Shown here piece by piece: positions 8,691-16,272 of a DNA stretch of 64,000 nt. A program made the position numbers and the translations under genes. Each line of letters begins with the position of its first letter. Position 1 is the stretch's first letter. The stretch spans positions 302,335 through 366,334 of the forward strand of contig NZ_SMJU01000008.1 of NCBI RefSeq assembly GCF_004348825.1, given 5' to 3'. The notes below the pieces were generated by a model. It was not told the DNA's origin. It searched no databases and saw only the letters and a list, made by a program, of their open reading frames with translations. The DNA comes from Arundinibacter roseus (GTDB lineage Bacteria > Bacteroidota > Bacteroidia > Cytophagales > Spirosomataceae).

Positions 8691-9494
8691 ATGAGCACAA
8701 CAGAAATACTGGGCTTTTCGGGCTCCATTTTTATCGGCATCAGTTTAGGCCTTATCGGGGGCGGCGGCAGCATTCTGACCCTGCCCGTGCTGGTTTATCT
8801 GCTCGGAATCAATCCGGTTTTGTCTACGGCTTACTCCCTTTTTGTGGTGGGTTCTACCTCACTTGTAGGTTCTTTCAGCTACATGCGCAAGGATTTGGTC
8901 AACTATCGGGCGGCGGCCGTGTTCGCAGTGCCTTCGTTCATCACGGTTTTCCTGACGCGCAAATTTCTGGTACCGGCTATTCCCGAGTCGCTCTTCACGG
9001 TTGCCGGTTTTGAAGTTACCAAAGACATCGGCGTCATGATTTTCTTCGCTTTGGTGATGTTGGCCGCGTCATATTCCATGATCAAAAGCAAAAAAGGTGC
9101 TACCGATGGAGAATCAGGCGAGTTACAATTCAACTATCCACTCATTGCCCTGGAAGGTGCCGCCGTCGGAATTCTGACCGGAATTGTGGGCGCCGGTGGT
9201 GGTTTTCTCATCATTCCGGCCCTGGTGCTGCTGGCGCGACTACCTATGAAAATGGCCGTAGGAACTTCCCTGCTGATTATCGCGGTCAAATCTCTGATTG
9301 GTTTTCTGGGCGACGTCTCCAACCTAACGGTCGATTGGCCTTTCCTGCTGGAATTTACGGCACTTTCTATCGTTGGTATTTTTGTGGGAGCGTATCTTTC
9401 CAAATTTATTGCCGGAGAAAAACTTAAAGTAGCCTTTGGCTGGTTTGTACTGGCAATGGGCGTGTACATCATCTCCCGGGAAATTTTATTTTAA
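8691..9494 (+). CDS. TauE/SafE (TSUP) family sulfite/organosulfur exporter
   Basis: This 267-residue integral membrane protein has about eight hydrophobic helices in two similar halves. The Gly-rich pattern GLIGGGGSILTLPVLVYLLG (residues 20-39) is echoed in the second half as GIVGAGGGFLIIPALVLLAR. This is the fingerprint of the TSUP family, which moves sulfite, thiosulfate or sulfonates across the inner membrane. Its neighbours are MBL-rhodanese proteins of the persulfide dioxygenase class, which release sulfite, so export of sulfite or thiosulfate is the likely role. The -7 element ends 42 bp before the ATG. Substrate is inferred from context. Confidence 0.9.
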   Translation: MSTTEILGFSGSIFIGISLGLIGGGGSILTLPVLVYLLGINPVLSTAYSLFVVGSTSLVGSFSYMRKDLVNYRAAAVFAVPSFITVFLTRKFLVPAIPESLFTVAGFEVTKDIGVMIFFALVMLAASYSMIKSKKGATDGESGELQFNYPLIALEGAAVGILTGIVGAGGGFLIIPALVLLARLPMKMAVGTSLLIIAVKSLIGFLGDVSNLTVDWPFLLEFTALSIVGIFVGAYLSKFIAGEKLKVAFGWFVLAMGVYIISREILF

Positions 9495-9513
9495 TTCAGG
9501 AAAAAATACACTC

Positions 9514-9558
9514 TGTAATAAAAGTCACGGACTGCCGGGCCGACACCAACTATCTTTG
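9514..9558 (+). promoter_or_regulatory. Crp/Fnr-like box and -7 element upstream of the first MBL-rhodanese gene
   Basis: The box TGTAA-TAAAAG-TCACG (9514-9529, centre 9521.5) matches the Crp-type palindrome at 8 of 10 positions. The -7 element TATCTTTG is at 9551-9558, again 29.5 bp from the box centre, and no -33 TTG is present. The promoter lies just after the TSUP stop, so this gene can be expressed independently. Confidence 0.7.
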
Positions 9559-9596
9559 TTTCATTCCATTACAAATCTAAAAAACCGTACGATACC

Positions 9597-11012
9597 ATGT
9601 TCTTTCAACACGTTTATGACAAAAGCCTGGCTCAGGCAAGTTACTTTATCGGATGCCAAAAAGCAGGCGTAGCCATTGTGATCGATCCGAAACGCGACGT
9701 AGATACGTACCTCGAAATTGCCAAGCAAAATAATATGCGGATCACACACGTGACCGAAACCCATATTCATGCCGATTTTCTGTCGGGCTCCCGCGAGTTG
9801 GCGGCCCTCACCGGCGCTACGATGTACCTGTCTGATGAAGGCGGCGAAGGCTGGGAATACGAATTTGACCATGTAGGTCTGAAAAATGGCCATATCATTG
9901 AGGTAGGGAATCTTACGCTCGAAGTGATTCATACCCCCGGCCACACCCCCGAAAGCATTAGCTTTTTGCTGACCGACAAACCCGCAAGCAAAGAGCCGGT
10001 TATGCTCTTTACCGGAGATTTTGTATTCGTCGGTGATATTGGTCGCCCCGATTTGCTCGAAAAAGCCGCCGGCATGAAAGGCACACAGGACGCCGGAGCA
10101 GCCGAAATGTACAAGTCTGTGCAGAAGTTTGCCGGTCTTCCCGACTTTTTGCAGGTTTGGCCGGGCCACGGAGCGGGTTCTGCCTGTGGCAAAGCGCTGG
10201 GCGCGGTGCCTAGCTCAACGGTTGGTTACGAAAAAATCCGGAATTGGGCGTTTCAGTACGACGACGATCAGGAAGGTTTTGTGAAATATCTTTTGGCCGA
10301 TCAGCCCGAACCGCCAAAGTATTTTGCTATGATGAAAAAACTCAACAAGGTAGACCGCCCGTTGCTGACCGAAGTACCTAACCAAAAGAAACTCACTGCC
10401 GAAGAAGTTACCGAAGCAATGGCCCGGGGAATCAAGCTGATTGACACCCGCAACAAAGCCGAGTTTGCCGCCGGGTTCATTCCAGGAAGCATGAATATTC
10501 AGGGAAATAACTCATTCTCTACCTGGATGGGCTGGTTTTTGACCTACGAAGAACCTTTTATGCTCGTGGCCGACGACGCTACGATTGAAGATCTTACCCG
10601 CAAGTTGATGCGCATTGGTTTGGATCAGGTGATGGGTTACATTTCTGATGTAAACATGCCCGGTCTGACGCTTCAAAAAAGCGAGGTAATTGGTCTGGAT
10701 GAATTCAAGACCTACCTAAATCAGGACGATGTGCAGGTGGTTGACCTGCGCGGCGCGGCCGAGTATAACAGCGGCCACGTAGCCGGAGCCGACAATGTGT
10801 TCATTGGTACGCTTCCGCAAAATCTTGACAAAATCAGCCGGGACAAAACCGTCGTAATTCACTGTCAGGGTGGCGACCGCGCTGCAATTGGGTATTCTAT
10901 TTTGGTGAAAAATGGCTTTACCAAGTTGAAGAATTACTCAGCGGGCATCAACGAGTGGGTCAATCAGGGAAACCCCGTAGAAACGCAACTCGTGGAAGCC
11001 GCTGCGTGCTAA
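9597..11012 (+). CDS. MBL-fold hydrolase with two rhodanese domains (persulfide dioxygenase/sulfurtransferase-like)
   Basis: This 471-residue cytoplasmic protein starts with a metallo-beta-lactamase domain whose metal site HIHAD is at residues 56-60, followed by HTPGHTPES and WPGHGAGSACGK as in ETHE1-like persulfide dioxygenases. Two rhodanese-like domains follow (about 265-350 and 365-465). The first (IKLIDTRNKAEFAAGFIPGS) has no cysteine in its active loop. The second carries HCQGGDRA with Cys423. ETHE1-type enzymes oxidise glutathione persulfide to sulfite, and the rhodanese part can move sulfane sulfur. With the TSUP exporter upstream this suggests sulfide or persulfide detoxification. 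The exact acceptor is unknown. Confidence 0.9.
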   Translation: MFFQHVYDKSLAQASYFIGCQKAGVAIVIDPKRDVDTYLEIAKQNNMRITHVTETHIHADFLSGSRELAALTGATMYLSDEGGEGWEYEFDHVGLKNGHIIEVGNLTLEVIHTPGHTPESISFLLTDKPASKEPVMLFTGDFVFVGDIGRPDLLEKAAGMKGTQDAGAAEMYKSVQKFAGLPDFLQVWPGHGAGSACGKALGAVPSSTVGYEKIRNWAFQYDDDQEGFVKYLLADQPEPPKYFAMMKKLNKVDRPLLTEVPNQKKLTAEEVTEAMARGIKLIDTRNKAEFAAGFIPGSMNIQGNNSFSTWMGWFLTYEEPFMLVADDATIEDLTRKLMRIGLDQVMGYISDVNMPGLTLQKSEVIGLDEFKTYLNQDDVQVVDLRGAAEYNSGHVAGADNVFIGTLPQNLDKISRDKTVVIHCQGGDRAAIGYSILVKNGFTKLKNYSAGINEWVNQGNPVETQLVEAAAC

Positions 11013-11058
11013 ATTCCAATTGTTTTTTTCTGACATCACACTTCACTTCAACAATACT

Positions 11059-11089
11059 TGCACGGAGAGCTTTCTTCGTGCATTTTTTT
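11059..11089 (+). terminator. Likely terminator after first MBL-rhodanese gene
   Basis: TGCACG (11059-11064) pairs with CGTGCA (11077-11082), followed by a run of seven T. The outer stem is short but the position, 47 bp after the stop codon, fits. Confidence 0.65.
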
Positions 11090-11163
11090 GTGTCGCCTTG
11101 ACTCGTTTATTCAGGGTTATTCAGTAATAAAATTCTAACCATTTCAGGGGTTATTTTTTTCAG

Positions 11164-11208
11164 CGTGACAAGTATCACAGTACGCTCGTGAGGCTGAATG
11201 TAGTTTTA
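11164..11208 (+). promoter_or_regulatory. Crp/Fnr-like box and -7 element upstream of the peroxiredoxin gene
   Basis: The box CGTGA-CAAGTA-TCACA (11164-11179, centre 11171.5) matches TGTGA-N6-TCACA at 9 of 10 positions, the best of the four in this block. The -7 element TAGTTTTA (11201-11208) matches TAnnTTTG at 5 of 6 fixed positions and starts 29.5 bp from the box centre. A -33 TTG is absent. Confidence 0.7.
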
Positions 11209-11236
11209 CATCAGATAAAAAAAATATAAAACTATC

Positions 11237-11884
11237 ATGACCGAACAAACATATAACATGCCGCGCATCGGCGATCAGGCGCCTGATTTTGAGACCACTA
11301 CAACCACAGGCAAGCTAAAATTTTCTGAATTCAACAAAGATAGCTGGGTTATTTTCTTTTCGCACCCCGCCGATTTCACACCCGTCTGTACCACCGAAAT
11401 GAGTGGCTTTGCGGTGGAGCAGGAATCCTTTTTTGAAGCCAACAACTGTAAACTTCTGGGGCTAAGCATCGATAGCATTCACTCGCATATTGCGTGGGTC
11501 GACAACGTGCGGCGCAACACAGGCGTATATTTCAAATTCCCGATTATTGCCGACATCGACATGAGCGTGTCTAAACTGTGGGGCATGCTGCAACCCGGCG
11601 AAAGTGAAACAGCTGCCGTTCGGGCGGTATTTTTTGTAGATCCTACGGGCAGAATCCGCCTGATTATGTACTATCCGCTAAGTGTAGGCCGCAACATGGA
11701 CGAGATCAAGCGCGTACTGTTGGCCCTGCAAACCGTGGACGAACATAAAATTGCGCTCCCCCTCAACTGGCAGCCCGGCGAAAAGGTGATTGTGCCACCA
11801 CCAAAAACCCTGGATGCCTTGGACGAACGGCTTGCAAGCGATTACGAAATGGTCGATTTTTATCTGGCAAAAAAAAGTATATAA
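11237..11884 (+). CDS. 1-Cys peroxiredoxin of the Prx6 subfamily
   Basis: This 215-residue thiol peroxidase reduces hydrogen peroxide and organic hydroperoxides in the cytoplasm. The active-site motif HPADFTPVCTTE places the peroxidatic Cys at residue 51. The Prx6-type C-terminal arm is present (LNWQPGEKVIVPP near residue 180), and length matches the subfamily. A further Cys near residue 73 is not at the usual resolving position, so 1-Cys chemistry with an outside thiol is likely. It lies between the two MBL-rhodanese genes and shares their promoter architecture. Peroxiredoxins can also act on persulfides, but here that is inference. Confidence 0.93.
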   Translation: MTEQTYNMPRIGDQAPDFETTTTTGKLKFSEFNKDSWVIFFSHPADFTPVCTTEMSGFAVEQESFFEANNCKLLGLSIDSIHSHIAWVDNVRRNTGVYFKFPIIADIDMSVSKLWGMLQPGESETAAVRAVFFVDPTGRIRLIMYYPLSVGRNMDEIKRVLLALQTVDEHKIALPLNWQPGEKVIVPPPKTLDALDERLASDYEMVDFYLAKKSI

Positions 11885-12082
11885 TCAGTTACAGAGGCTT
11901 CACACAGAAGCCTCTTTTTTTGCTTTAAGAAACCAAATCATGCATCTTCTGTCCCAGGCTTCCGGATACAGTTGGTGGCGACCTATACCATTTTTGTGTT
12001 CTGGACTTTCCGTGGAAAAGTCAAACTTGATGACAGCAGGTATTTATAAAGGGTCAAAAACTGACGACAATCAGCCTTTCTG
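11885..12082. other. Gap between peroxiredoxin gene and second MBL-rhodanese promoter
   Basis: Apart from the terminator at 11893-11922 this stretch shows no gene or RNA that I recognise. The frame running through it continues from the shadow of the peroxiredoxin gene and has no family features. Confidence 0.6.
11893..11922 (+). terminator. Intrinsic terminator after peroxiredoxin gene
   Basis: A perfect 9-bp stem, AGAGGCTTC (11893-11901) with GAAGCCTCT (11907-11915), has a 5-nt loop and a run of T directly after. It lies 9 bp past the stop codon. Confidence 0.9.
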
Positions 12083-12127
12083 TGTGCCATTTGTTACACT
12101 AGTCAAAATCCGGAAGAAGTAAATTTG
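12083..12127 (+). promoter_or_regulatory. Crp/Fnr-like box and -7 element upstream of the second MBL-rhodanese gene
   Basis: TGTGC-CATTTG-TTACA (12083-12098, centre 12090.5) matches the Crp-type palindrome at 8 of 10 positions. The perfect -7 element TAAATTTG lies at 12120-12127, again 29.5 bp away. A second, weaker GTTA-N6-TCAA box overlaps at 12093-12106 but has different spacing. Confidence 0.6.
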
Positions 12128-12198
12128 TACTATCAAATTAATCATAAGAAAAACACTAACCTTTTCTTACTTTAACCATCATTAACTTCCTGTATATC

Positions 12199-13620
12199 AT
12201 GAAAGTAGAACAAATTTACACCGGATGTCTGGCAGAAGCCGCTTACTACATTGAGTCAGAAGGCGAAGCCGCAATAATTGACCCTCTGCGTGATACCAAA
12301 CCTTATGTAGAGCGTGCGCAAAAAGATGGAGCAACCATAAAATATGTTTTTGAAACGCACTTCCACGCTGATTTTGTATCTGGTCATATAGATCTGGCGA
12401 AGCAAACAGGCGCCAAAATTGTGTTTGGCCCGCTTGGCAAACCCGCCTATGAAGCCTACACGGCAACGGATGGTGAAGAGTTTATGTTGGGAAAAATAAA
12501 AATCAAAGCTATTCACACACCCGGTCATACGATGGAGTCGACCTGTTTTCTGTTGATTGACGAAACAGGAAAATCGACCGCTATTTTTACCGGCGACACG
12601 CTGTTTATTGGCGATGTAGGCCGCCCCGATCTGGCTCAGCACGTAATCAGCGATATGACCGAGCAAAAACTCGCCGGGCATCTTTTTGATTCTCTGCGCG
12701 AAAAAATTATTCCCCTGGCCGACGATCTGATCGTGTATCCCGGTCACGGTGCGGGAAGTGCCTGTGGCAAAAAAATGTCGAAGGAAACCACCGATACGCT
12801 CGGCAATCAGAAAAAATTCAATTACGCCCTGAATCTGTCGTTGACCAAAGAGCAGTTTATTACCGAAATCCTGACCGGCTTGGTACCTCCACCGGCCTAT
12901 TTTCCACAAAACGTGCTCATGAATATCAAAGGCTACGAAAGTCTGGAAGACGTGATGCAACGGGGCAGTCAGGCTTTATCGCCCGAGGCTTTTGAAGCAG
13001 CCGCCAATGAAACCGAAGCGGTGATACTCGACGTACGTGATGCACAGACGTTTGCCAAAGGATTTATCCCAAATGCCATCAACATTGGTCTTGACGGACA
13101 GTTCGCTTCCTGGGTTGGGACGCTGATCCCCGATGTAAAGCAGCCGATTTTGCTTGTAACAGAGGCCGGCAGCGAAGAAGAAACGATCACTCGTCTGGCA
13201 CGTGTAGGGTATGACAACTGCGTCGGCTATCTCAGCGGCGGCATAAAAACCTGGAAAGAAAGTGGCAAAGAAATGGACTCGGTACTGTCATTGTCGGCAG
13301 CGGAATTTGCCGAGCTATTCAGTACTAATCCTGAACTTCATGTGCTGGATGTTCGCAAGAAAAGCGAGTATGTGTCGGAGCATGTGGTAGGCGTAGAAAA
13401 CATGCCGCTTGACTTCCTGAACGACCACATGGCACTGGTCAAAAAAGACAAAATAAACTACCTGCACTGTGCCGGAGGATACCGGTCGATGATCGCCATA
13501 TCGATTTTGAAAGCCCGTGGTTTTGAAAATCTGGTAGATATTGCGGGAGGTTTTGCCGCTATCAAAGCGGACGGAACATTATCCCTGACCGACTACGTGT
13601 GCCCAAGCACATTGCTGTAA
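12199..13620 (+). CDS. Second MBL-fold/double-rhodanese protein (paralogue of 9597-11012)
   Basis: This 473-residue protein has the same order as its neighbour: MBL domain with HFHAD at residues 54-58, HTPGHTMES and YPGHGAGSACGK, then two rhodanese domains. The first rhodanese domain (VILDVRDAQTFAKGFIPNAI) lacks the active-site cysteine. The second has HCAGGYRS with Cys424. It should also act on persulfide and sulfane sulfur in the cytoplasm. The two proteins differ clearly in sequence, so this is not a recent tandem copy and they may differ in substrate. It has its own predicted promoter with a 72-nt leader and its own terminator. Confidence 0.9.
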   Translation: MKVEQIYTGCLAEAAYYIESEGEAAIIDPLRDTKPYVERAQKDGATIKYVFETHFHADFVSGHIDLAKQTGAKIVFGPLGKPAYEAYTATDGEEFMLGKIKIKAIHTPGHTMESTCFLLIDETGKSTAIFTGDTLFIGDVGRPDLAQHVISDMTEQKLAGHLFDSLREKIIPLADDLIVYPGHGAGSACGKKMSKETTDTLGNQKKFNYALNLSLTKEQFITEILTGLVPPPAYFPQNVLMNIKGYESLEDVMQRGSQALSPEAFEAAANETEAVILDVRDAQTFAKGFIPNAINIGLDGQFASWVGTLIPDVKQPILLVTEAGSEEETITRLARVGYDNCVGYLSGGIKTWKESGKEMDSVLSLSAAEFAELFSTNPELHVLDVRKKSEYVSEHVVGVENMPLDFLNDHMALVKKDKINYLHCAGGYRSMIAISILKARGFENLVDIAGGFAAIKADGTLSLTDYVCPSTLL

Positions 13621-13666
13621 CATAAGACCATTGCTAATAAATAAAGGGTGAGAAGTGAGCAAACAT

Positions 13667-13725
13667 CCGTGGGAGTAACAAAGGAATACTTTTCCTGAGT
13701 TACATATCCCACGGCTGTTTTTTTT
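13667..13725 (+). terminator. Long-stem terminator after second MBL-rhodanese gene
   Basis: CCGTGGGA (13667-13674) pairs with TCCCACGG (13707-13714). An inner pair GTAAC/GTTAC (13675-13679 with 13699-13703) and a small apical stem extend it. A run of eight T follows at 13718-13725. It is unusually elaborate for a terminator. Confidence 0.8.
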
Positions 13726-13748
13726 AAATCCACTCTGAGCCCTGAAAG

Positions 13749-13810
13749 GGCGCAGTCCAAAAGCAATGGGTGCAGCCCATTGAAAAGAGTGCAGCCCATC
13801 CAAAAGGGTT
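13749..13810. repeat. Three degenerate direct repeats of about 18-20 nt with a small palindrome
   Basis: Three units of the form g(c/t)gcag(t/c)cca...aaaag follow each other. The middle one contains the hairpin ATGGG-tgcag-CCCAT at 13766-13780. They lie between two convergent genes and look like an intergenic repeat family of Bacteroidota genomes, which I infer from form only. Confidence 0.5.
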
Positions 13811-13826
13811 GAAAATGAAACCCAAA

Positions 13827-14405
13827 TTACCGTTCACCGATTTCGTTGGAATACGTATCGGCCGTGGCCTGCGGGAACGTACGCAGAATATCCCCGATAA
13901 CCCCCTTAATCATCGCATCCCGATCTTCACGTTTCGACGGAGCTTTTAAACGGCCCGAAGCCCACCCCTGCCAAATCAGACTATTCGTTCCGTTTTGATA
14001 AATATTCACAATCAAACGGCCTTCCTGGTAATTGTAGGTAGAAATATTGTTATTCTGCGGACCATACCACCACCAATAGGGCGACATAGCGCCGTTGGAA
14101 CGCACCTGCTGACGGTCCTTCACATCGGTCAGATAACGCACCACAAGTTCAGGATTATTTTCTACCTGACGATACCCTTTCTGTTCCATTACCTCAGCAA
14201 CTGCACCCAAAATCCGACGGCTATTGAGCTCACTTCCAATAATAGGGTCGTTGGTCATCTCTTTTTCCATCTCCACCCGAAAGGTCTTAAACTGTTTCAG
14301 GTTGACGCTGCGGTCATAATCATTTTGAACTTGAAACGCCTGTGAACAGGAGAAGAAAATCACGCCTGACACTAGAATTAACACACTTTTTATTACGTAT
14401 TTCAT
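13827..14405 (-). CDS. DUF4136 domain lipoprotein
   Basis: This 192-residue protein has a signal peptide with a lipobox-like FFSC ending at Cys20, so it is probably membrane-anchored. The mature part matches the DUF4136 family: VQNDYDRSVNLKQFKTFRVE near residues 26-45, LNSRRILGAVAEVMEQKGYR near 60-80, and a C-terminal SLIWQGWASGRLKAPSKRED. Function of the family is not known; members are small envelope lipoproteins common in Bacteroidota and Proteobacteria. It faces the MBL-rhodanese gene in convergent orientation and is transcribed alone. Confidence 0.88.
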   Translation of the reverse strand: MKYVIKSVLILVSGVIFFSCSQAFQVQNDYDRSVNLKQFKTFRVEMEKEMTNDPIIGSELNSRRILGAVAEVMEQKGYRQVENNPELVVRYLTDVKDRQQVRSNGAMSPYWWWYGPQNNNISTYNYQEGRLIVNIYQNGTNSLIWQGWASGRLKAPSKREDRDAMIKGVIGDILRTFPQATADTYSNEIGER

Positions 14406-14501
14406 AGCTTTTTTTCAAATAGTTAGTAAAACAACTTACATCATACTAACGCAAAAAATCATTCCAAAGATGTATTTTTCTTTCAAAAAACAGATACGCA
14501 T

Positions 14502-14517
14502 GTAGCTGTGCAGCTAC
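14502..14517. repeat. 16-nt palindrome in the gap before the aminotransferase gene
   Basis: GTAGCTG and CAGCTAC (14502-14508, 14511-14517) form an inverted repeat with two bases between. It lies in a 292-bp gap between divergent genes that otherwise shows no gene. It may be an operator or a short repeat element. Confidence 0.4.
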
Positions 14518-14697
14518 TCACAAATAGCATCGCTGAATACCTGGGATCAGGTTAAAAAAGATACTTTAAAAAGCATTGGGGCAGTGAACCCGTCCGAAAA
14601 CTTAAAATATATTAACTTGCAGCTTTTTAAGTAAAAAGGCTGGTTAATTACCAGGCTTCTAACTTTTTTCTTTCACAGGAACCCCCAAATCTTCGTA

Positions 14698-15861
14698 ATG
14701 ATTGTAGAACCCGCGCAGCGAACCCGCCAAACTTCGGAATACTACTTTTCCGTGAAGCTGGCCGAAGTGCGAGCACTCCTGGCTCAGGGCCATGACGTGA
14801 TTAACCTGGGCATCGGCAATCCCGACATGATGCCTTCTGCCCCTACCCTGAATGCCCTGCAAAGCAGCGCACAACAGCCTCAGGCCCACGGCTATCAATC
14901 CTATATTGGAACGCCTGCTTTTCGTCAGGGCATTGCGGATTACTACCAAAAAACCTACAACGTTACGCTTGATCCCGCCAAAGAAATTTTACCACTTATT
15001 GGTTCCAAAGAAGGCATCACGCATATTTCGCTCACCTTTCTTGATCCGGGCGACGAAGTGCTTGTACCCGAACTTGGCTACCCGGCCTACCGGGCCGTAA
15101 GTCAGATGGTCGGCGGGGTAGTGAAAGAATATCCGCTGCTCGAAACTCAGGGCTGGCAACCCGATTGGGAAGCCCTTGCCGGGCTGGTAACACCCCGCAC
15201 CAAATTGCTGTGGCTCAACTACCCGCATATGCCCACGGGCGCACCCGCTACCGTAGAATTGTTTGAACAAGCCGTCGCTTTTGCTCTTAAGCACCGTGTA
15301 CTTCTTTGCCACGATAACCCATACAGCCTCGTGCTGAATAAAAAACCGCCGATCAGTATTCTTTCTGTATCAGGTGCCAAAGACGTGGCAATTGAGCTCA
15401 ATTCTATGAGCAAATCGCACAACATGGCGGGCTGGCGGCTGGGATGGATGGCCGCGGCACAACCCTACGTGGAGGCCGTTTTGAAAATAAAAAGCAACGT
15501 TGACTCCGGCATGTTTCTGGGCTTACAGGAGGCTGCCGTAGCTGCATTACAAAACAATGAACAATGGCACGCAGAACGGAATGCCGTATACGAAGGTCGT
15601 TTGGAAGCTGCCGAAACGCTGCTGAAAACGCTTGGCTGTACGTGGGATTCTACGCAGGAAGGGATGTTTTTATGGGGAAAATTGCCTGAATCAACTCAAT
15701 CAGCAGAAGAGCTGGTAAATACGCTGCTTGTGCAACAACACGTATTTATTGCGCCCGGATTTATTTTCGGCCCCAAAGGACAACGGTATGTACGGGTGTC
15801 GCTCTGCACGCCAAAAGAGCGGATTTGGGAGGCAGTAGAAAGGATTAGAAGTAAATCGTAA
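14698..15861 (+). CDS. PLP-dependent class I/II aminotransferase, probably for aromatic amino acids
   Basis: This 387-residue cytosolic fold-type I aminotransferase has the PLP lysine in SMSKSHNMAGWRLGW (Lys239), GSKEGITH (102-109) for phosphate binding, and LGYPAYR (126-132). The region usually reading NPNNPTG is NYPHMPTG here. The family includes LL-diaminopimelate, aspartate and aromatic aminotransferases. Prephenate dehydrogenase lies two genes downstream on the same strand, which points to the last step of tyrosine and phenylalanine synthesis. Diaminopimelate aminotransferase is the main alternative. Confidence 0.85.
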   Translation: MIVEPAQRTRQTSEYYFSVKLAEVRALLAQGHDVINLGIGNPDMMPSAPTLNALQSSAQQPQAHGYQSYIGTPAFRQGIADYYQKTYNVTLDPAKEILPLIGSKEGITHISLTFLDPGDEVLVPELGYPAYRAVSQMVGGVVKEYPLLETQGWQPDWEALAGLVTPRTKLLWLNYPHMPTGAPATVELFEQAVAFALKHRVLLCHDNPYSLVLNKKPPISILSVSGAKDVAIELNSMSKSHNMAGWRLGWMAAAQPYVEAVLKIKSNVDSGMFLGLQEAAVAALQNNEQWHAERNAVYEGRLEAAETLLKTLGCTWDSTQEGMFLWGKLPESTQSAEELVNTLLVQQHVFIAPGFIFGPKGQRYVRVSLCTPKERIWEAVERIRSKS

Positions 15862-15872
15862 CTGAGCTAAGT

Positions 15873-16205
15873 ATGTTTCTGGAAAAATTTATCCGTTCAA
15901 ATCGGAAGGCCTTCGAAAGCATTTGTGAGGCTCATCGCGTAGACACCATCTATGCCTTCGGCTCGTCTATTACAAATCGCTTTAATCAGGAATATAGCGA
16001 TATAGACTTATTGGTTTCACTTTTGGAGGAAGACCCCGCCAAAAAGGAAGCAGCGATGGAAAGTTTATGGAATGATCTGGAAGCTTTTTTTGGTCGTAAA
16101 ATAGATCTTCTGACGAAGGAATCCATCCGCAATCCCTTTTATAAAGAAGTCATAAGCCGAACCAGAAAACTTATTTATGATCGCGAGGGCGAAATTATGG
16201 CCTGA
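15873..16205 (+). CDS. Orphan MNT-type minimal nucleotidyltransferase
   Basis: This 110-residue protein has the nucleotidyltransferase core: GSS at residues 30-32, SDIDL at 42-46 with Asp43 and Asp45, and a third acidic residue in KIDLL (Asp78). MNT proteins of this size usually pair with a HEPN toxin and act as antitoxins by AMPylating it. No HEPN gene is adjacent: 11 bp upstream ends the aminotransferase and 67 bp downstream starts prephenate dehydrogenase. All three catalytic acids are kept, so the enzyme is probably active. Its target cannot be named from the sequence. Confidence 0.85.
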   Translation: MFLEKFIRSNRKAFESICEAHRVDTIYAFGSSITNRFNQEYSDIDLLVSLLEEDPAKKEAAMESLWNDLEAFFGRKIDLLTKESIRNPFYKEVISRTRKLIYDREGEIMA

Positions 16206-16272
16206 GTCCAGGCTGCCTGTATTTTTAGACCTGAAACCGGTCATTATTTTCAATATTTAGCCTATTAAAAAT

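Noticed and set aside
12093..12106. GTTA-N6-TCAA as the regulator box for the second MBL gene
   Set aside because: It fits the palindrome less well and is 20.5 bp, not 29.5 bp, from the -7 element; the overlapping 12083-12098 box fits better.
11790..12122. 110-codon plus-strand frame between peroxiredoxin and second MBL gene
   Set aside because: It begins inside the peroxiredoxin gene in another frame, crosses the terminator and the regulatory box, and has no recognisable domain.
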